Shown: positions 13,056 to 21,505 of the stretch, piece after piece
Numbering within the stretch: position 1 is the stretch's first letter
Layout of the letters: each line of letters starts with the position of its first letter
NCBI GenBank assembly: GCA_963739085.1
Contig: CAVTZA010000007.1
Span: 310,001-374,000 of the forward strand
DNA: 64,000 nt
Direction of reading: 5' to 3'
Origin: DATFQE01 sp963739085
GTDB lineage: Bacteria; Actinomycetota; Thermoleophilia; Gaiellales; Gaiellaceae
Notes under the pieces: generated by a model
Database searches by the model: none
Seen by the model: only the letters and a program-made list of their open reading frames with translations
What the model was told of the DNA's origin: nothing
Position numbers and translations under genes: made by a program

Positions 13056-13886
13056 GTGGCGGATCGGGGAACAACACTGCGGCGGCTCGGACGGGTCGGG
13101 CCGATCCTCGTCCTCGTCGGTGTCGCCGGCTTCCTGCTCGGCGCGTGCGGAGGCGGCGACGGCAGCTCGCTGACCACCGGCACCGGGCAGACGGCCACGC
13201 GGACGACACCGACCGCCACGCGGACCGGGACCGGTCCGACGCGGACGCTCAGGCCCGGGACGACTGCCGAGTCGCCGGCTGTCACGACGACCGAGACCGA
13301 GCCGCCACCACCGCCACCACCACCGCCACCACCCCCACCGCCGCCGCCTCCTCCCCCGCCGCCGCCACCGTTCACGGTCACGGAGACGCAGACGACGGTG
13401 CAAATAACGCCGCCCACCACGACGGAAGCCGGTTCCTCGACGGACGACACGCCGTGGGGCTGGATCGTTCTCGCCGCCGCAGTGGTTGCAGCGGCGCTGA
13501 CCGGCTTGCTGCTCTGGCGCCGCAGCCGCGGCCGAGCCGCCTCCTGGTCGAACCAGTTGGCGGACCTCTCCCGCCGCAGCCTCGTGACGCTCGACGACGT
13601 CCTCGCCGAGGGCTCCGTCGTGACGGGTCAGGTGCAGGCGCTCACGGCCGAGGCGCAGTCGCTCGAGTCCCGCGCGCCAGACGAGGAGTCCGGCGCCTCG
13701 GCTGCCCGGCTGCGAGCGCGGCTCGACGAGCTCGCGGCCACGCTCGAGGCCGATCGAGCACTCCGACTCGCCTCACCGCCGCCGAGCCCGGAGCAGCTCA
13801 CCTACTCGTCGGCTCTGATTCGGCAGCAGGCGGAGCAGCTGCAGGGCGTACTCCGGCCGCGGAGCCCCGGCCAACCTCCTGCCTGA
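13056..13886 (+). CDS. putative lipoprotein with 23-proline tract and transmembrane anchor
   Basis: The 276-residue protein starts with a signal peptide ending in a lipobox-like LLGAC (cysteine near residue 30). A Thr-rich stretch, a run of 23 prolines (about residues 83-105), more Thr and then a hydrophobic helix (WIVLAAAVVAAALTGLLLW) follow. The basic post-helix segment and the helical C-terminal region (QVQALTAEAQSLES) look cytoplasmic. The Pro/Thr region would act as a rigid spacer across the envelope. No family is recognised. The GTG start at 13056 keeps the full signal peptide and places a palindrome 38 bp upstream. Confidence 0.6.
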   Translation: MADRGTTLRRLGRVGPILVLVGVAGFLLGACGGGDGSSLTTGTGQTATRTTPTATRTGTGPTRTLRPGTTAESPAVTTTETEPPPPPPPPPPPPPPPPPPPPPPPFTVTETQTTVQITPPTTTEAGSSTDDTPWGWIVLAAAVVAAALTGLLLWRRSRGRAASWSNQLADLSRRSLVTLDDVLAEGSVVTGQVQALTAEAQSLESRAPDEESGASAARLRARLDELAATLEADRALRLASPPPSPEQLTYSSALIRQQAEQLQGVLRPRSPGQPPA

Positions 13887-13969
13887 GCACTCCCGGTCAT
13901 CGCAGGAAATCTCGCCCCTGCGCAGAACCCGCGATCGGCAGGAGAAACAGCCATGACCAGGGAGGAACG

Positions 13970-14546
13970 ATGACCACGATGAACATGATGTTCCAGGAGC
14001 GCGAGCTCGTCGAGGAAACGGCCGACCGCTGGTGGCTCTTCCTCCTCACCGGGATCGGTTGGCTGATCTTCTCGCTGCTCGTGTTCCAGTGGGACTACAC
14101 GACCGTGTACGCGATCTCGTTCCTCTTCGGAGCCGTCGCGCTCTTCGCGGGAGTGAACGAGTTCTTCCAGATCACGGTCTCGACGACCGGCTGGAAGATC
14201 GTCCACGGGATCCTGGGCGTGCTCTTCGTCATCGCCGCGGCCTGGGCCTTCGTGCACCCGCACAACGCCTTCGCGACCATCTCGGCGCTGATCGGCTTCT
14301 TCTTCCTGTTCAAGGGGATCTTCGACGTGACGGCCGCATTCGCGACCAAACCGGTGTTCGAGCTCTGGTGGATCCAGCTCATCGTCGGCGTCATCGAGAT
14401 CCTGCTGGCCTTCTGGGTGGCCGGCAGCTTCAAGGACAAGACGATCCTGCTCGTCGCCTACGTCGGGAATCATGGCGCTGTCGCGCGGGATCACGGAGCT
14501 CATCTTCGCGTTCAAGCTCAGAGGCTTGAAGCGACTGGTCGCCTAG
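13970..14546 (+). CDS. HdeD/DUF308-family membrane protein (frame broken near 3' end)
   Basis: About 191 residues with six hydrophobic helices, including WWLFLLTGIGWLIFSLLVFQW, FGAVALFAGVNEFFQI and GIFDVTAAFATKPVFELWWI. This pattern matches the DUF308 family, which includes E. coli HdeD; its members are linked to acid and general stress. The frame shifts near 14467, where GGGAATCATG needs one base removed or two added to recover MALSRGITELIFAFKLRGLK and the stop at 14546. The start ATG at 13970 follows GGAGGAA. Confidence 0.75.
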
Positions 14547-14591
14547 CGCGCGAACGCTTTGCCATTCACCACGGCGGACTTCGCGAGCAGG

Positions 14592-14920
14592 ATGGAGCGC
14601 GCCGTCGCTCAGGCGCGCGAGGCCGGGCTCACCGGCGTGCTGCGGTGGGCAGCGCCTGCTCGCTGATCATCTTCCTGCTCGTCGGCATAGCGGCCTACAA
14701 GCTCCGCTCGGAGACCGGCTCGGCCGCGCCGATCGTGCTGCTCGGCATCGCAGCGACGATCACGGTCCTCGTCTTCTTCGGAATCGACACCCTCCGGAAC
14801 GCCCCCGAGACGTTCTCGGCGATCATCGGCATCGCCCTGCTGGCCGTGATCCTCGATCTCGTCTGGAAGCGCGTGCGTACGACGCCGCCAGTGCCCGCTC
14901 CGCAGACCCCGTCGGCCTGA
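14592..14920 (+). CDS. small hypothetical membrane protein (probable one-base break)
   Basis: The C-terminal 80 codons encode three hydrophobic segments (SLIIFLLVGIAAYKL, APIVLLGIAATITVLVFFGI, FSAIIGIALLAVILDLVW). In frame with the ATG at 14592 a helical start (MERAVAQAREAGLTGVLRW) reads into the region, but the frame breaks near 14637, in GGTGGGCAGC, as if one G were missing. The repaired length is 109 residues. No family is recognised. It lies 45 bp after the DUF308 gene and is probably in the same transcript. Confidence 0.45.
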
Positions 14921-14949
14921 GCGCGACCACGAGCAAGTGATCCCCGGGC

Positions 14950-14955
14950 TAGGAT
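14950..14955 (+). promoter_or_regulatory. -10 element of a leaderless promoter (TAGGAT)
   Basis: TAGGAT ends 6 bp before the ATG at 14962, too close for a ribosome binding site. The mRNA of the DUF1707 gene probably starts at or next to its start codon. Confidence 0.45.
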
Positions 14956-14961
14956 CGCGAC

Positions 14962-15351
14962 ATGGCCTTGGCGGGCGACCCTGAGCGCGAACGGACTGTC
15001 GCCTCCCTGAGGCGCCACTTCGTCGAAGGACGACTCTCGGTCGAGGACCTGGGGACACGGGCCGAGCTCGCCCTCGGCGCGAGCTCGCGCGCCGAGCTGC
15101 GCGAAGCGCTCCGTGACCTGCAGCCGCCCTGGCAAGACGGCGTCGATCGAATCGCCTCGACCGCTCGGCGAGGGATGCGCCTCGCCGCTCTCGTTCTCCT
15201 GGCGGGCGCATGGGCGGTCCTCACCCTCGCGCTCGCGATCGCCTTCGCGGTCACGCTCGCCGTCGCCGGATCGTCGCTCTCTGTCGTGGCGGGCTTCGCG
15301 CTCGTCTGGTTCGCCGCGAGCTTCATGCTCTGGCGGCCCTGGTTCCGCTAG
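14962..15351 (+). CDS. DUF1707 (SHOCT-like) membrane protein
   Basis: The first 55 residues match the DUF1707 domain: a short basic DPERERTVASLRRHFVEGRLSVEDLGTRAELAL segment, in which bacteria carry a compact helical module at the N-terminus of membrane proteins. Two hydrophobic helices follow (LAALVLLAGAWAVLTLALAI and VTLAVAGSSLSVVAGFALVW). The total is 129 residues. The start is supported by the TAGGAT element 6 bp upstream. The MFS gene follows 15 bp downstream. The cellular role is unknown. Confidence 0.75.
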   Translation: MALAGDPERERTVASLRRHFVEGRLSVEDLGTRAELALGASSRAELREALRDLQPPWQDGVDRIASTARRGMRLAALVLLAGAWAVLTLALAIAFAVTLAVAGSSLSVVAGFALVWFAASFMLWRPWFR

Positions 15352-15366
15352 CAGAGAATCGCGTCG

Positions 15367-16979
15367 ATGAAGACCGCTCAAGCTGCACCGTCGGCTGCCG
15401 CGGCCGGCGCGAGTCTCGTGCTCCTTACTCTCGCATCCGGCCAGTTCCTGATGACGCTGGACAGCTCGGTGATGAACGTCTCGATCGCGACGGTCGCGAA
15501 GGACGTCGACACGACAGTGACCGGCATCCAGGGCGCGATCACGGCGTACACGCTCGTGATGGCGGCGCTGATGATCACCGGCGCGAAGATCGGCGGGCTG
15601 ATCGGGCGGAAGCGCGCCTTCGCGATCGGCTGCGTGATCTACGGCTGCGGCTCGTTCACGACGGCGCTCGCGCCGAGCCTGCCGGTGCTGCTGATCGGGT
15701 GGTCGTTCCTCGAGGGAGTGGGCGCAGCGCTGATCCTGCCCGCCATCGTCGCGCTCGTGGCGGGGAACTTCGCGATCGAGCGCCGCCCAGCGGCCTACGG
15801 CCTCGTCGCGGCGGCCGGTGCGATTGCGGTCGCGGTCGGCCCGCTGATCGGCGGCTTCTTCACGACCTACTTCTCGTGGCGGTGGGTCTTCGCGGGCGAG
15901 GTGCTGGTCGTGCTCGTGATCCTCCTGCTCACACGCCGGATCGCCGACGCGCCGGTCGGGGAGCGACCGCGCCTCGACGTCGTCGGCACGGTGCTCTCCG
16001 CAGCGGGGCTGGGGATGCTCGTGTTCGGAGTGCTCCGCTCGAGCGAGTGGGGCTGGATCCACCCCAAGGCCGACGGGCCCTCGTGGGCCGGGCTCTCGCC
16101 GACGATCTGGCTGATCATGGGCGGCCTGTTCGTGATCTGGCTCTTCTCGCGCTGGGAGGTTCGCCGGGTCTCGCGCGGCGAGGAACCGCTCGTCCGGCCG
16201 GGTCTGCTGAAGAACCAGCAGCTGAGCGGCGGGCTCTGATGTTCTTCTTCCAGTACCTCGTGCAGGCGGGCCTCTTCTTCGTGGTGCCGCTCTTCCTCTC
16301 GGTGTGCCTCGGCCTGACGGCTCTGGAGACGGGCGCACGCCTCCTCCCGCTCTCGATCACGCTGCTGCTCGCAGCGGTCGGGATCCCGCGCCTGTTCCCC
16401 GACATCTCGCCGCGACTCGTGGTTCGCGCCGGCCTCTTCTGTCTGCTGGCCGGCACCGTCGTCCTGCTGGCGGCGCTCGACGAGAACTCGGGGCCGGAGG
16501 TCGTGTTCGTCCCGATGCTCCTGGTCGGCCTCGGCATCGGCGCGCTCGCCTCGCAGCTCGGAGCGGTAACCGTCTCGGCGGTTCCCGACGACCAGAGCCC
16601 GGAGGTCGGCGGCGTCCAGAACACGATGACGAACCTCGGCGCGTCCCTGGGCACGGCGCTCGCCGGCTCGGTCATGATCGCCGCCGTCGCGTCGTCGTTC
16701 CTGGCCAACATCCAGCAGAGCGACGCGATCCCGGCGCGGGCCAAGTCCGAGGCGCAGGTCGAGCTCGCGGGCGGGGTCGCGTTCGTCTCGGACGCCGACC
16801 TCGAGGCGGCCCTCGACGAGGCCGGAGCGAGCAACCGAACGACCGATGCGGCGCTCGACGCCTACCAAGGCGCCCGCGTCGACGGCCTCCGGACGGCGCT
16901 CGCGATTCTCGCCCTGGCGACGATCGGAGCGCTCTTCTTCGCCCAGCGCATCCCGACCGTCCAGCCGGGCAAGACCTAG
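15367..16979 (+). CDS. DHA2-type MFS drug efflux transporter (frame broken once)
   Basis: This is a major facilitator of the EmrB/QacA (14-helix) type, about 537 residues once repaired. The N-terminal motif LMTLDSSVMNVSIATVAKDV (motif D1 of the family), GRKRAFAIGC (motif A) and the late GGVQNTMTNLGASLGTALAGS are typical. It probably exports lipophilic compounds using the proton gradient. The frame breaks at about 16236, where GGGCTCTGATG would read on with one added base (for example GGGCTCATGATG). The start ATG 15367 is directly after the DUF1707 gene. Confidence 0.85.
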
Positions 16980-17103
16980 CCGTTTCGTAGCAGGCGGATG
17001 ACCGCTAGGCGTGTCGCTCTCGATTTTCGGGCCTGGAAGCTTGGCGGGGACGAGCGCGGTGCGACATCATCACGAACTCTGAAGGCGACCGGGGGGTGCG
17101 ACG

Positions 17104-17709
17104 ATGAAACATGCGAAGTTGTTTCGGCTCGGCGGCTACGCCGCAGGGGTGATCCTGATCGCCTTCGGCATCGGGACGATCGCGATCGGATTCGTCGGGA
17201 AGAGCACGGTGGAGGACGAGCTCTCGCAGGAGAAGATCGTCGGCTCGCCGGACATGAGCCCGGAAGGGATCGCTCCCGGGATCGAGGAGGCGAAGCTGGA
17301 GGTGGATGCGCCCGACTGCGACGTCGCGGAGGAGCCGATCACGACGGGATCCGAGGCTCGCTGCTTCGCGCAGTACATGCGGATCCACGCGCTCGAATCC
17401 TCCAACGGGCTCACCTACGCCGAGATGGGACGGTACGCGTCCACCTCCGATCCAACCAATCCTGCCGGCACGAACGACGAGGCTGCCGCGGCGAAGGATG
17501 AGGCCGGGAAGCCGGTCTCGAACGGTGCCCGCAATCTCTGGGTGACCGAGACCGCCTTGTCGACCGCACTCAACATGTCCTACCTGGCGACCGGAGTCTC
17601 GATCTTCAGCATCGTCGTCGGGGTCGCGCTGATCCTCGCCGGCGTCGGCTTCCTGCTCCTCGCAGCCGCCGTCTTCCGGGGAGCAAGCCGAGAAGCGAAG
17701 CCTGCGTAG
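17104..17709 (+). CDS. hypothetical two-helix membrane protein (family often misnamed LigA)
   Basis: The 201-residue protein has one N-terminal helix (YAAGVILIAFGIGTIAIGFVG), an extracytoplasmic loop with two cysteines (DAPDCDVAEE and EARCFAQYM) and C-terminal helices (VSIFSIVVGVALILAGVGFLLLAAA). The loop pattern with 'EKIVGSPDM', 'IHALESSNGLTYAEMGR' matches a common actinobacterial family of unknown function, often mislabelled as aromatic ring-opening dioxygenase LigA. No enzymatic motif is seen. The ATG at 17104 follows GGGGGTGCGACG. Confidence 0.65.
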   Translation: MKHAKLFRLGGYAAGVILIAFGIGTIAIGFVGKSTVEDELSQEKIVGSPDMSPEGIAPGIEEAKLEVDAPDCDVAEEPITTGSEARCFAQYMRIHALESSNGLTYAEMGRYASTSDPTNPAGTNDEAAAAKDEAGKPVSNGARNLWVTETALSTALNMSYLATGVSIFSIVVGVALILAGVGFLLLAAAVFRGASREAKPA

Positions 17710-17735
17710 CCCCGAAGGCGATGAACCAGGCTCAA

Positions 17736-17752
17736 TCATCCGCTAGGGGTGA
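17736..17752. promoter_or_regulatory. palindromic operator candidate, site 3
   Basis: TCATCC-GCTAG-GGGTGA, 40 bp before the ATG of the NfeD-like gene at 17793. Nearly identical to site 1. Confidence 0.6.
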
Positions 17753-17792
17753 TGCGTGCTTGGCTTGAGCGGCCGATCATCGGCGTCGCCCG

Positions 17793-18128
17793 ATGTTCCT
17801 GCTGCTGGCCCTCGTGCTCCTGATCTTCGTGCCCTGGCCGTGGAGCCTCCTGGCCGCGCTGCTCAGCTGCTTCGCGTTCGTGGGCGAGGTCGCGTTCTGG
17901 CAGCGCCGCATCCGAGGCCGCAAGGTCCGGACCGGCGTCGAGAACCTCGTCGGCTCTGTGGGCGAGGTGACGGAGCCGCTTACCCCCACGGGGCAGATTC
18001 GCGTCCTCGGCGAGCTCTGGCAGGCGCGCGCGCCGACCGAGTTGCCGAGTGGCACACCCGTCCGCGTCCTGAAGGTCCAGGGTCTGATGCTGGAGGTCGA
18101 GGCGACCGAACGCTCTTCGTCCGGATGA
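17793..18128 (+). CDS. NfeD-like membrane protein
   Basis: 111 residues. Two hydrophobic helices (MFLLLALVLLIFVPWPWSLLAALLS) precede a soluble domain with the NfeD OB-fold pattern (VRTGVENLVGSVGEVTEPLTPTGQIRVLGELWQAR, then PVRVLKVQGLMLEVE). NfeD-type proteins usually pair with a membrane serine protease or stomatin-like protein to assist quality control; no such partner gene is visible nearby. A palindromic site lies 40 bp upstream, so it may have its own promoter. Confidence 0.8.
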   Translation: MFLLLALVLLIFVPWPWSLLAALLSCFAFVGEVAFWQRRIRGRKVRTGVENLVGSVGEVTEPLTPTGQIRVLGELWQARAPTELPSGTPVRVLKVQGLMLEVEATERSSSG

Positions 18129-18161
18129 CCCCCGCGGTTCCGTTCTGCCAGAGCCCTCGTT

Positions 18162-18178
18162 TCATGCGATCGGCATGA
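18162..18178. promoter_or_regulatory. palindromic operator candidate, site 4 (variant)
   Basis: TCATGC-GATCG-GCATGA, a perfect inverted repeat with a T-to-G style change in both arms. It lies 70 bp before the AhpD-like gene at 18249. Confidence 0.5.
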
Positions 18179-18248
18179 CGAGAAACGGCAGGCGCAGGCT
18201 CATACTCCGCAGCGTCCCCAGAATGAACGTCGAACGAAAGGAAGCACC

Positions 18249-18581
18249 ATGGCTGAATCGACCACTGAGACCCCGGTCCTCGACCTGATCGCAAGCATGA
18301 CCGCGGATTCGGTCGAGGCGTCGAGTCTGGATCCGGAGACACTCATGCTCGTTCGGATCGCTGCGCTTGCCGCAGTCGATGCCCCGACTGTCTCGTATCT
18401 GCTGAACCTCGGCGCGGCCGGCGAGGTCGGCATCGACGCCGAGCAGGTCCGCGGTGTCCTCGCCGGGATCGCACCGATCATCGGCACGGCCCGGATCGCC
18501 TCCGCGACAGGCAAGATCGTCGATGCGATCGAGGTCGCGATCGAGGTCGCAGAGCTCGAGGAAGAGCAGGGCGAGGGGTAA
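18249..18581 (+). CDS. AhpD/carboxymuconolactone decarboxylase-like small protein
   Basis: 110 residues, closely similar to the protein at 58545-58883 (both begin with TETPVLDL and share SYLLNL, AGEVG, RGVL and APIxGTARI) and more distantly to 2203-2562. The helical pattern LMLVRIAALAAVDAPTVSYLLNL fits cysteine-less CMD-like proteins; no CxxC is present, so peroxidase partner activity is unlikely. The ATG at 18249 has GAAAGGAAG upstream. The neighbours are NfeD upstream and DUF2254 convergent. Function unknown. Confidence 0.65.
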   Translation: MAESTTETPVLDLIASMTADSVEASSLDPETLMLVRIAALAAVDAPTVSYLLNLGAAGEVGIDAEQVRGVLAGIAPIIGTARIASATGKIVDAIEVAIEVAELEEEQGEG

Positions 18582-18619
18582 CCGGCGCCGATCGGCACGT
18601 AGCACTGCGCTTCGGCGGC

Positions 18620-19922
18620 TCAGCCGGCGACTGACGCACCGGTGTCGAGCATCGCGCCGCCGATGCCCTGGCGGTCCGCCTCGCCGGCGCGATCGAGGTC
18701 GGGCGAGCCGCCGAACACCCGCTCGACCTCGGCCTCGAGGCGGGCGAGCTCGTCCTCGACTGCGCGTCGGTGCTCGGGCCGGACCGACCCGTGCAGCTCC
18801 TCCAGCAGGGCGCGGAGCCGACGGACGACCTGGACGGAGGAGGCGCCGTACTGGCGAATCTCCGTCACGCCGAGCGACAGGAAGTCGTGCCAAGCCCGGG
18901 TGGGAACGAGCACGCGTCCCGGGGCACCGGCCTCGCGTCGCTTCGGCTCGAGCTCGGCAGAACCGATCAGGCGCAACGTGTCGCCCAGGTGGTTGAGCAC
19001 CTGGACGGCGGTGGTCGGATCGTTGACCGCAGGTGAAAGCGCCCGGATCGCGATGTCGACCATGATCCGCAGTGCGAACGCGGGGTCCTGCTCGATCGTG
19101 CGCTCGTCGCCGAGCGCGACCATGCCGCGCAGCCGACCTTCGGAGGAACGGGTTGCCTCGTCGCCGCCGTAGACGCTGATGACCGGGGCGCCCTCGGGGA
19201 CGAAGTCGCCGACGACGTGCTCGAGCACCACGGTGCAGCCGTGGGCACGCGCGAACCGCACGAGGCCGCGCGCCGTGGATCGCCTGGATCGAGCCGGCTC
19301 GCGCAGTTCGCAGCACGGCCGTCGGCTCTTCATCGCTTTCGAACCGCTCGAGGACGAGCTCCGGAGCATCGGCCCGCGCAGAGTCGCGGATCAGGGACTC
19401 GAACGTGCGCCGCCCGGCGTGGGCCACGAGCGCGGCGACGGCCACAGGCCGGAGTCGGTGGATGAAGCGGTCGAGGAAGAACAGGAAGAGGAACAGGTCG
19501 ACCGCCATCAGGGCCCCGGTCGTCGTGATGCCGAGGTTCGGGACCGAGCCTTCCTCGACGCCCGCCAGCAGGGTGAACGAGAACGTGAAGGTCCCGACCA
19601 GCAGCGCGAGCAGGACGTGGAGCACGCGATCGCGGTACCAGAGGCGCATGTAGCGCGCGGAGAAGGTGCCCGTCGCCATCTGCACGACGAGCACGCTGAC
19701 GGTGACGACGAAGCCGGTGAGCGCCGCCGTCGAGCCGACGATCGCCGAGAGGACGGTGCTCGCCGTCGACGCCGAGTACTGCAGCGACTCCGGCACGTCG
19801 ACCCTGCGGCCGATCGGCGCCTCGAGCAGCCCCAGTACGGCTCCGGCGATGCCGCCCAGCAACGGGAGGAACCAGAGGCTCCCCCGCAGGTACTGGCGCG
19901 TCTGGAAGACGAGGCGCCACAC
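18620..19922 (-). CDS. DUF2254-family membrane protein (frame broken once)
   Basis: Leftward gene for a predicted membrane protein of the DUF2254 family, about 434 residues when repaired. The N-terminal half has four helices (GSLWFLPLLGGIAGAVLGLLE, TAALTGFVVTVSVLVVQMATG, VLLALLVGTFTFSFTLLAG, MAVDLFLFLFFLDRFIHRL), and the C-terminal half is soluble (VVGDFVPEGAPVISVYGGDE, DIAIRALSPAVNDPTTAVQVLNHL). The frame breaks near 19273, where CACGGCGC reads on if CG is added. It is transcribed divergently from zwf, with two palindromes between them. Function unknown. Confidence 0.8.
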
Positions 19923-19956
19923 GGATCCATTGGACCGTGCCGAAAAGGCGCCGACA

Positions 19957-19973
19957 TCATCCGGTCCGGATGA
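19957..19973. promoter_or_regulatory. palindromic operator candidate, site 5
   Basis: TCATCC-GGTCC-GGATGA, perfect 6-bp arms. It lies 34 bp before the DUF2254 start on the minus strand. The second copy (site 6) is 26 bp to the right. Confidence 0.65.
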
Positions 19974-19982
19974 ACGCTCAAA

Positions 19983-19999
19983 TCATCCTTCCGGGATGA
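19983..19999. promoter_or_regulatory. palindromic operator candidate, site 6
   Basis: TCATCC-TTCCG-GGATGA, perfect 6-bp arms, 57 bp before the zwf ATG. A TAGGCT element near 20019 could be the -10 box of zwf, which would put this site just upstream of its -35 region, a normal place for an activator. Confidence 0.65.
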
Positions 20000-20056
20000 C
20001 GATCCGCGGCGGTCGCCGCACTAGGCTCGGCCGACAGAACCCCCGGGAGGTGGGAG

Positions 20057-21505
20057 ATGACAAGTGGAACCGGCACCGCGACGCCGGAACGCGCGCTCGC
20101 GACCACGTCGCAGGAAACGACACCCCAACCCGCCGACGTCCTGGTCGTGTTCGGGATCACCGGCGACCTGGCGAAGGTGATGACCTTTCACTCGCTCTAC
20201 CGACTCGAGGCGCGCGGGCTCCTCGACTGTCCGATCGTGGGCGTCGCCGTCGACGACTGGACCGACGACCAGCTGAAGGATCGGGCCCGCGAGTCGATCG
20301 TGGGCACCGGTCAAGAGCTCGACGAGGCGACCTTCGACCGGCTGGCCGAGCGTCTCTCGTACGTGACCGGCGACTTCGGTGACGCCGCGACCTACCAGCG
20401 CGTTGGCGACGCGATCAGCGGCGCCTCCACCCCGGTCTTCTACCTCGAGATCCCGCCCTTCCTCTTCGGCATGGTCGTCAAAGGCCTGGCCGAGGCGGGT
20501 CTAACCAAGAACGGGCGAGTGGTAGTCGAGAAGCCTTTCGGCCACGACCGCGATTCGGCTCGCGCGCTGGCCGTCGAGCTGCACCAGTACATCGACGAGT
20601 CGCAGCTCTACCGGATCGACCACTACCTGGGGAAGATGGGCCTCGAGGAGATCCTTCACCTCCGGTTCCGGAACTCGATGCTCGAGCCCCTCTGGAGCCG
20701 CAACTACCTCGAGTCCGTCCAGATCACGATGGCCGAGAGCTTCGACGTCGCGGATCGCGGCCATTTCTACGATCCGGTCGGCGCCTTGCGCGACGTGGTC
20801 GTCAACCACCTCATGCAAGTCGTGGCGGCGGCGGCGATGGAGGCGCCCTCCCGGGCCGACCCGCAGACGATCAAGGACACCCTTGTGGCGCTCTTCCACG
20901 CGGTCTCCGAAGCCGACCCGGCCCACTACGTGCGGGGGCAGTACGACGGTTACCTCGACGTCGACGGCGTCGCGCCCGACTCGACGACGGAGACCTTCGC
21001 AGCCCTGCGCCTCGACATCGAGAACTGGCGCTGGTCGGGCGTTCCGTTCTTCATCCGGGCCGGCAAGTGCCTCCCCACCACACAGACCGAGCTCCGATTG
21101 GTCTTCAAGAAGCCGCCGAAGCTGCGCTTCGCCGTCTCCGGCGAAGAGGCCGAGCCGAACCAGCTCGTCGTCAAGCTCGATCCGTCCCCGGGCATCAGGC
21201 TCGTCGTCCAGGCGCACCGGGCCGATCGGCCGGGAGGGAGCAGGATCGATCTCGACATGGAGTTCGCCGAGGAGGGCGGTGAGGGCCCGACGCCCTACGA
21301 GGTGCTGCTCCACGCGGCGATGGTCGGCGACAGCACCCGCTTCACGCGCCAGGACGGTGTCGAGGAGACCTGGCGGATCATGCAGCCGCTGCTCGACGCG
21401 CCGCCACCGGTGCACCGATACGCGCCGGGATCGTGGGGCCCGGAGGAGGCACAGGAGTTGGTCGCGGGTCACGGCCGCTGGCACGGACCCTGGGTGACCT
21501 CATGA
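20057..21505 (+). CDS. zwf: glucose-6-phosphate 1-dehydrogenase
   Basis: The enzyme oxidises glucose 6-phosphate to 6-phosphogluconolactone and makes NADPH. The nucleotide motif VVFGITGDLAKVMTF lies near residues 30-45, EKPFGHDRDSARAL and the active-site RIDHYLGKMGLEEI are present, and FFIRAGKCLPTTQTE follows. The 482-residue length is normal. The ATG at 20057 has GGGAGGTGGGAG upstream. The stop overlaps the next ATG (ATGA), so the GH15 gene is translationally coupled. Two operator-like palindromes precede it. Confidence 0.95.
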   Translation: MTSGTGTATPERALATTSQETTPQPADVLVVFGITGDLAKVMTFHSLYRLEARGLLDCPIVGVAVDDWTDDQLKDRARESIVGTGQELDEATFDRLAERLSYVTGDFGDAATYQRVGDAISGASTPVFYLEIPPFLFGMVVKGLAEAGLTKNGRVVVEKPFGHDRDSARALAVELHQYIDESQLYRIDHYLGKMGLEEILHLRFRNSMLEPLWSRNYLESVQITMAESFDVADRGHFYDPVGALRDVVVNHLMQVVAAAAMEAPSRADPQTIKDTLVALFHAVSEADPAHYVRGQYDGYLDVDGVAPDSTTETFAALRLDIENWRWSGVPFFIRAGKCLPTTQTELRLVFKKPPKLRFAVSGEEAEPNQLVVKLDPSPGIRLVVQAHRADRPGGSRIDLDMEFAEEGGEGPTPYEVLLHAAMVGDSTRFTRQDGVEETWRIMQPLLDAPPPVHRYAPGSWGPEEAQELVAGHGRWHGPWVTS

